Source: Dyadobacter sp. CY312
Lineage (GTDB): Bacteria > Bacteroidota > Bacteroidia > Cytophagales > Spirosomataceae
Assembly (NCBI RefSeq): GCF_021390535.1
Contig: NZ_JAJUXG010000018.1
Coordinates: 124,001-188,000, forward strand
Reading direction: 5' to 3'
Length of the DNA stretch: 64,000 bases
A model generated the notes under the pieces. It did no database searches. It saw only the letters and a program-made list of their open reading frames with translations, and had not been told where the DNA came from. The translations under genes were made by a program, and so were the position numbers. Shown in pieces: positions 59,545-64,000 of the stretch (the stretch's first letter is position 1; each line of letters opens with the position of its first letter).

Positions 59545-60093
59545 ATGAGAAAAACAATAGCTATTGACATGGACAATGTCATTGTGGACATTGAAACCAA
59601 CTGGATCAATTTTTACGAAAAGGAATTTGGAGTGAAGATCAACAAGAAAGATTTATTGGGAAAACCAGAGGACGAAGCCTTCCCGGATGCCGTTGCGGCA
59701 CGCAGTTTATTATACAAACCCGGTTTTTTCCGCAACGCACCTGTAATGCCAGGCGCAATTGAAGCATTAACAGAACTCGCACAGGACTTCGAGATTTACA
59801 TTGTGTCAGCAGCGATGGAATTCCCCAATTCATTGGCAGAAAAGTACGACTGGCTCGCCGAACATTGCCCTTTCATTTCATGGAGAAACATCATTTTTTG
59901 CGGAGATAAAAGCGTTATTGCCACCGATTTCCTGATTGACGATCACTTGAAAAATCTGGATTTTTGTAAGGGAACACCCGTCCTTTTCACAGCAGGACAC
60001 AATATCAATGTTACCAGACACCAGAGAGTGAATAACTGGACGGAAGCCGTGGCGTTTATTAAAGGAAGTGTTGCGGTAGAAGAATTGGCATAA
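59545..60093 (+). CDS. 5'(3')-deoxyribonucleotidase-like HAD phosphatase (NT5C type)
   Basis: I start it at ATG 59545 (MRKTIAIDMDNVIVDIETNW), giving 182 residues; the frame's extension uses TTG inside the operator boxes. The HAD motif I is Asp8-Met-Asp10. The NT5C family pattern continues with PGFFRNAPVMPGAIEALTEL, VSAAMEFPNSLAEKYDWL and the motif IV FLIDDHLKNLDF. The enzyme removes the 5' phosphate from (deoxy)ribonucleotides, mainly pyrimidine ones. A DeoR-family regulator gene is divergent, suggesting control by a nucleoside- or sugar-phosphate. It is not next to a nucleoside phosphorylase gene here. Confidence 0.9.
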   Translation: MRKTIAIDMDNVIVDIETNWINFYEKEFGVKINKKDLLGKPEDEAFPDAVAARSLLYKPGFFRNAPVMPGAIEALTELAQDFEIYIVSAAMEFPNSLAEKYDWLAEHCPFISWRNIIFCGDKSVIATDFLIDDHLKNLDFCKGTPVLFTAGHNINVTRHQRVNNWTEAVAFIKGSVAVEELA

Positions 60094-60126
60094 ATAAAGG
60101 TGATACATGGAAGTGATCACCTTTAT
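60094..60126. terminator. Hairpin after the deoxyribonucleotidase gene
   Basis: ATAAAGGTGAT (60094-60104) pairs perfectly with ATCACCTTTAT (60116-60126) over an 11-nt loop, directly at the stop codon. There is no U-run on the plus side. It lies between two convergent genes, so termination of either is possible. Confidence 0.5.
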
Positions 60127-60211
60127 CTGACTACCAACACAACGATTACTCAATCCGGTCTTACATTTTCCTATTTACATAGGGCATAGTTTAAAATTAT
60201 TTGAGGTACAA

Positions 60212-62698
60212 TTATCTCAGTATTTTCTGTACAATTACCGGCTGATCCTCCGATTTAATACTGAGAAACATGATACCGGAATTGAGTCGGGACATGTCGT
60301 CTTTTATATGGTTTTTCCCGTCAGAAATCTGCCGGTCCCATGTTCTCACCTTATTACCCATTACATCAAATACGGTAATGGTAACCAACCTGCTTCTGTT
60401 CGACACCAGATCATAGGAGATATCATTTCCATTGATCAGGGTCTGGCAGTTTACAAGGGCGAGGCCTGATTTAAAACTGTTGTTTTTGATATAAACAATT
60501 CTGCTGAAAGTTGACTTTCCATCCAGCTCAGCCATTTGAAGTTTATAATAATAACCTCCCGTTTCATCCGTGATTTGATCATCTTTAAACTCGTATAGAA
60601 ACTGATCACGCCCTGTATTTTGGGATGATACCGCACCAATATCAAAAAATTGAAACCCGTCTTCACTTCGCTGTACCGTGTAGGATTTCATCCCAGTTTC
60701 GTTTACAGTTCGCCACTGTAACAGATTGTGGCTCTCTAAACTTTTTCCATTGAAAGAGATCAGATCAACAGGCAGCGAACTATTATTACTCATTTCTCCT
60801 CTGAAAACAACGCCATAATCTTCCACCTGACCATTCACCGGATTGTGGCAGGCACTGCCCGGTTTTGTAGTATCAGTAATGATTCTTAACCTCAATATTT
60901 TGTTTGTAGTAATTTGAAATGGCGTTGTAAATCTGAGCCAGGAATTTGCGGCAGTATTGTAAATAAGGTGTCCCGCCCATGTATTGTCAGTTGCAATCAC
61001 CCGCTCATCGGACTCATTAAACATGCCATCCCCATTGTAATCAATGTAAATGCTTACATATTCCTGTGCACCTGCCTGGCCTACATTAATGGTAAAATCG
61101 TAGGATGTGTTCTTTTGCAGGTCTGCAATCTGTGAACAGGATCGATCAACGTACCTTGCTCCGTCCGTTGCAGCATTACCCGACGAAAAAGAAATTTCAT
61201 TCAATCCAAAATACTTAATACCACCCGTCCCTCCGGCACCGGAAGGGATAACACACGACTCTTTGTTAAGAGCAACATCGTTCACAATAACGCGCCCCGG
61301 AATGTGTAAAGTGTTGGTGTTGTCAGCTGTTAAACTCACATCGTATACACCCGCAAGGGCATAAGTCACAGGGACCTGTGCCACTGTGGAAGTGGATGGA
61401 CTTCCCGACGAGAATCCCCAATTACGAGCTTGGCTATTTGTTGATTTATCCTTAAACAAAACACTTCCCCCAACGCAAGCCGCACTAGGTGAGATCGCGA
61501 AATCCGGCGTCACGGAGGGTGAACAGCTTTTGAAACAGCTTCGTATTGAAATTTGGTTGCTAATGTCTGACTTGGAAACGGGCGACCAGTTTATTGACAT
61601 ATTTACCGATGGCGCCATGATTGTTGCAGAGCGGGATGCATCGTGATCAGCTCCAAAATTGTGGCCTATTTCATGCGCTGCCAATACGGCCATTGCAGCC
61701 ATGTTCCCACCAAAGTCCTGCAAAGCATTGTACCTGCCAGCGGTGCAAACCCCACGCACCCAGGCTATTCCTACTGCCGCAGCATTAAAATCCCTGTTTG
61801 TCCACAACTGCCCAATCCCATAATCGACCTTAAAGTTGCCAGCTTCGGCCCAAGCTGTAAAATTCCATAACACAGTTGAAGGATCTGTTGAATCAGTTAA
61901 AGGCAGAAACGGCTCAGCTGATGGTGCCTCGGCAATGTATTGCGCCACAATACGAAATTCAATATTGTCAGAGAACTCATGCCGGTAAAGTACAGCTACG
62001 TTGTTCATAATGGCAATGTTGTGATTAAATGCAGCCGAAGCGCTGCCGTATTTAGTAAACATGGACAGATCGGACGCAATAGCAAGTTCCACAACTTTGC
62101 AGCCGTCAGCCGCAACCCGAGCCGATGATTTTGTTTCTTTAAATTCAGCAACCTTGCTTTCCGTATCTTCCACACCACACTGCGCACCTTCCAGAGGAAT
62201 GACATCACTCGAATTATAAACTACTACTACATCGGAATCGGTTTCTCCATTCAGATATTGTGCCTGCTCCACATACCAGGTCTGCCCGCCATCGGTGATC
62301 GCCGCTGAAAAAAAACCATGGTCAACAGTCATCGATATACGTCCCCTTCCTCCTTTCAAAATACCTGAATAACTTCTCGCTGATGACACCTTTCTTTTTA
62401 TTTCCCCACCCTCTCCTGCAACAATTTCAACGTAAGCAGGAGCAAGCAATTCATTCTTTTCCAAGTCGAATTCCCAACTAAGCTTATCCGAAAATGTCAG
62501 TTTGAAGCGTTTTTCGACACTTTTATTAAGTTGTTTATAAATATTACCTACATCTGCTTTAAACAATTCGTGCTGCTTAAATTTCCCTTTGAGATCAAAA
62601 CCGCTGGTCACGGCCGGTATACGAAAATCAATCCTTTTCTGAGCTATACTGGTAACCGCGCATAGCGTCAGAATTCCTAACAGACAGAGCGTTTTCAT
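60212..62698 (-). CDS. Secreted reprolysin-like metallopeptidase with T9SS C-terminal sorting domain
   Basis: I start it at ATG 62698 (MKTLCLLGILTLCAVTSIAQ, a signal peptide cut before QK), giving 828 residues. The catalytic zinc motif HEIGHNFGADH (His342, Glu343, His346, His352) is of the metzincin HExxHxxGxxH type, as in M12 reprolysins. After an N-terminal prodomain and the peptidase domain come a PKD-like domain (~410-480), a GEVED domain (~490-640: IDYNGDGMFNESDERV, NGQVEDYGVVF), a beta domain, and a T9SS type A tail (VTITVFDVMGNKVRTWDRQI, ending QKILR). The tail sends it through the type IX system to the surface or medium. It has its own promoter region. Confidence 0.94.
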   Translation of the reverse strand: MKTLCLLGILTLCAVTSIAQKRIDFRIPAVTSGFDLKGKFKQHELFKADVGNIYKQLNKSVEKRFKLTFSDKLSWEFDLEKNELLAPAYVEIVAGEGGEIKRKVSSARSYSGILKGGRGRISMTVDHGFFSAAITDGGQTWYVEQAQYLNGETDSDVVVVYNSSDVIPLEGAQCGVEDTESKVAEFKETKSSARVAADGCKVVELAIASDLSMFTKYGSASAAFNHNIAIMNNVAVLYRHEFSDNIEFRIVAQYIAEAPSAEPFLPLTDSTDPSTVLWNFTAWAEAGNFKVDYGIGQLWTNRDFNAAAVGIAWVRGVCTAGRYNALQDFGGNMAAMAVLAAHEIGHNFGADHDASRSATIMAPSVNMSINWSPVSKSDISNQISIRSCFKSCSPSVTPDFAISPSAACVGGSVLFKDKSTNSQARNWGFSSGSPSTSTVAQVPVTYALAGVYDVSLTADNTNTLHIPGRVIVNDVALNKESCVIPSGAGGTGGIKYFGLNEISFSSGNAATDGARYVDRSCSQIADLQKNTSYDFTINVGQAGAQEYVSIYIDYNGDGMFNESDERVIATDNTWAGHLIYNTAANSWLRFTTPFQITTNKILRLRIITDTTKPGSACHNPVNGQVEDYGVVFRGEMSNNSSLPVDLISFNGKSLESHNLLQWRTVNETGMKSYTVQRSEDGFQFFDIGAVSSQNTGRDQFLYEFKDDQITDETGGYYYKLQMAELDGKSTFSRIVYIKNNSFKSGLALVNCQTLINGNDISYDLVSNRSRLVTITVFDVMGNKVRTWDRQISDGKNHIKDDMSRLNSGIMFLSIKSEDQPVIVQKILR

Positions 62699-63018
62699 AA
62701 AAGAGGATTTAATGATAGTAGATAGACTGCTTATCACGCATTAACAGATACCAATATCAATATGTAATATTAATTAGGTATGTTAAAGTACTCAAATGTA
62801 GTATTATTAATAACTAATTCTAATCAATATAAAGAATTTATTTATTAAATAAAGTGTCGTTAAGAAGAGCAACAAGCAGTGCCAGGTAAAACCCTGGTTA
62901 CAAGAATATTTAAAAGGTTTAACCAATAGATATGAAGGAAAAACAGAATTGAAGAAACATTTATTTGGAGGACCTTTTTCAATCTTTACACAGGTTATCC
63001 CCATAACGAAGCCCTTAT
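62699..63018. other. AT-rich upstream region of the metallopeptidase gene
   Basis: This is the first 320 nt of the 387-bp space between the peptidase start and the uvrB stop; the uvrB terminator follows at 63019. On the minus strand TACATTTG at 62793-62800 is an exact TANNTTTG match ~95 nt before the peptidase start, without a well-spaced TTG. An 88-codon ORF on the minus strand (62807-63073) begins within the uvrB terminator and is not convincing. Confidence 0.4.
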
Positions 63019-63062
63019 AAAACAAAAACAGGAAGCCCTTCCAAGCTTCCTGTTTTTGTTTT
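63019..63062. terminator. Strong terminator of uvrB
   Basis: An 18-bp perfect inverted repeat, 63019-63036 with 63045-63062, has an 8-nt loop and A/T-rich outer arms (AAAACAAAAACAGGAAGC with GCTTCCTGTTTTTGTTTT). The T-rich arms serve as U-tracts on either strand. It lies 23 nt after the uvrB stop. Confidence 0.88.
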
Positions 63063-63085
63063 ACGAAACGCACTTAAAATACGAT

Positions 63086-64000
63086 CTAAACTTTATTTTT
63101 CACCTGTTCTTTTAATTGCAACAGCTCATCACGAAGCCTTGCAGCTTCAAGAAAATCAAGATCTTTCGCCGCAGATTCCATTTTTCTCTGGGTTTCGGCG
63201 ATCAATTTCTGAAGGTCATTTTTACCCATGTATTGCACTACCGGGTCAGCAGCGATGCGAATTTCGGATGGCTCTACATATGCCCTTCTCGGTTTGGAGT
63301 CGGCAACGGATGTTTGTTCCATAATGGCCTCCCGCGATTTAAGAATCGTTTTTGGCACAATACCATGAGCACGGTTGTATTCCAGTTGAATACTTCTACG
63401 CCTGTTCGTTTCATCAATAGCCTGTTCCATAGAACCGGTCATTACATCGGCATACATAATTACTTTTCCCCGATCATTACGCGCGGCGCGGCCAATCGTC
63501 TGGATCATGGAACGTACATCACGAAGAAATCCTTCTTTGTCGGCATCCATAATCGCAACCAGCGAAACTTCCGGTAAATCCAAACCTTCTCGTAACAGGT
63601 TGACGCCAACCAAAACATCAAATACACCTAAACGCAACTCTCTCAGAATTTCCACCCTATCAAGTGTTTTTACTTCTGAGTGAATATAACGGCACTTAAT
63701 ACCAACACGATCAAGGTACTTACTCAATTCCTCAGCCATTCTTTTGGTCAAAGTTGTGATGAGCACCCTGTCGCCCATTTCAATACGTTTGGTTATTTCG
63801 TCGAGCAGGTCATCTATCTGATTCAAACTTGGCCTCACTTCTATTTCAGGGTCCAGCAAGCCGGTTGGACGAATAATTTGCTCAACCACAACACCTTCCG
63901 ATTTTCTCAATTCATAATCCGCCGGTGTGGCACTTACGAATATGGTCTGCGGGGTCATATCCTCAAATTCCTGAAATGTAAGCGGTCGGTTGTCCATTGC
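63086..64000 (-). CDS. uvrB: Excinuclease ABC subunit B, C-terminal part (5' truncated by window edge)
   Basis: The minus-strand frame is open through base 64000 and the first visible residues (AMDNRPLTFQEFED) are internal to UvrB, so the Met at 63997 is not the start. The visible ~304 residues include helicase motifs IV-VI (PQTIFVSATPADYE, RVLITTLTKRMAEELSKYL, VGVNLLREGLDLPEVSLVAI, QTIGRAARNDRGKVIMYAD). They end in a C-terminal UVR domain that binds UvrC (KLIAETQRKMESAAKDLDFLEAARLRDELL). UvrB is the damage-verifying helicase of nucleotide excision repair. A strong terminator follows. Confidence 0.97.
   Translation of the reverse strand, partial: AMDNRPLTFQEFEDMTPQTIFVSATPADYELRKSEGVVVEQIIRPTGLLDPEIEVRPSLNQIDDLLDEITKRIEMGDRVLITTLTKRMAEELSKYLDRVGIKCRYIHSEVKTLDRVEILRELRLGVFDVLVGVNLLREGLDLPEVSLVAIMDADKEGFLRDVRSMIQTIGRAARNDRGKVIMYADVMTGSMEQAIDETNRRRSIQLEYNRAHGIVPKTILKSREAIMEQTSVADSKPRRAYVEPSEIRIAADPVVQYMGKNDLQKLIAETQRKMESAAKDLDFLEAARLRDELLQLKEQVKNKV

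Noticed and set aside
62807..63073. 88-codon ORF on the minus strand between uvrB and the metallopeptidase
   Set aside because: It begins inside the uvrB terminator, and its start region matches the hairpin arms, so it is unlikely to be expressed.
1..64000. CRISPR array, prophage, insertion sequence or tRNA genes
   Set aside because: I saw no regularly spaced repeats with unique spacers, no transposase, integrase or phage genes, and no clover-leaf or CCA-ended tRNA in the intergenic regions.

Overview
The window looks like a chromosomal segment of a Bacteroidota (Cytophagales/Dyadobacter-like) bacterium. The evidence is a SusC/SusD pair under ECF sigma and FecR control, a type IX secretion (T9SS) C-terminal sorting tail on a secreted metalloprotease, TTG-N19-TANNTTTG promoters, eukaryotic-like (type 2) isoleucyl-tRNA synthetase, a SerB-SerA fusion, and DUF3823, DUF4230, DUF4173 and DUF6056 proteins. 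I saw no rRNA, tRNA, CRISPR array, transposase, phage gene or replication origin. The genus is an inference from these family signatures only.

Layout. 1-3.9 kb: the end of a LuxR-type response regulator, a DJ-1/PfpI-like protein, rfbC, pyrF and lysA. 4.1-22.4 kb (all minus strand): a carbohydrate-utilisation locus. In transcription order it has an ECF sigma factor, FecR anti-sigma, SusC, SusD, a DUF3823 lipoprotein, a 1182-residue ThuA/propeller/HEAT/LamG-like/cupredoxin lipoprotein, a second ThuA protein, a Gfo/Idh/MocA oxidoreductase, a DTEase-type sugar epimerase, a secreted PHP-like protein and a GH5-like lipoprotein. The enzyme set is oxidoreductive (3-keto-sugar type) rather than a classical stack of glycoside hydrolases. 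22.6-26.2 kb: serine biosynthesis, with a SerC-like aminotransferase and a SerB-SerA fusion around a small four-helix-bundle protein. 26.4-33 kb: housekeeping and membrane genes, including a YheT-like hydrolase, cold-shock protein, DUF4173, RDD and DUF2752 proteins, a DbpA helicase and a GroES-like protein.

33.1-39.7 kb: a tightly packed glycan-decoration module with two lipid-linked-sugar GT2 enzymes, two GT-C-like membrane proteins and an MBOAT O-acyltransferase. 39.8-45.1 kb: an LptG-type permease, then a DtxR/MntR-type regulator divergent from mntH with a near-palindromic metal box between them, then kup. 45.2-52.1 kb (minus): a PyrR-like phosphoribosyltransferase and a glutamine-synthetase-like ligase, SDR, aldehyde dehydrogenase and class I amidotransferase set that resembles gamma-glutamylated amine catabolism, plus DUF4230 and an SBF-type transporter. 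52.4-64 kb: a GH16 glucanase, ileS with a swapped GIHH signature, an HSD10-like SDR, two small orphan ORFs, a DeoR regulator divergent from a 5'(3')-deoxyribonucleotidase over helically phased TTGCAA boxes, a T9SS reprolysin-like protease and the 3' part of uvrB.

Four families of intergenic repeats recur: two-hairpin CCATGGGC elements, long ACACAGAGG palindromes, a CACTAATTAAC palindrome, and AGTTAAGAAGTTA tracts next to start or stop codons. They are the main non-coding structure in the window.
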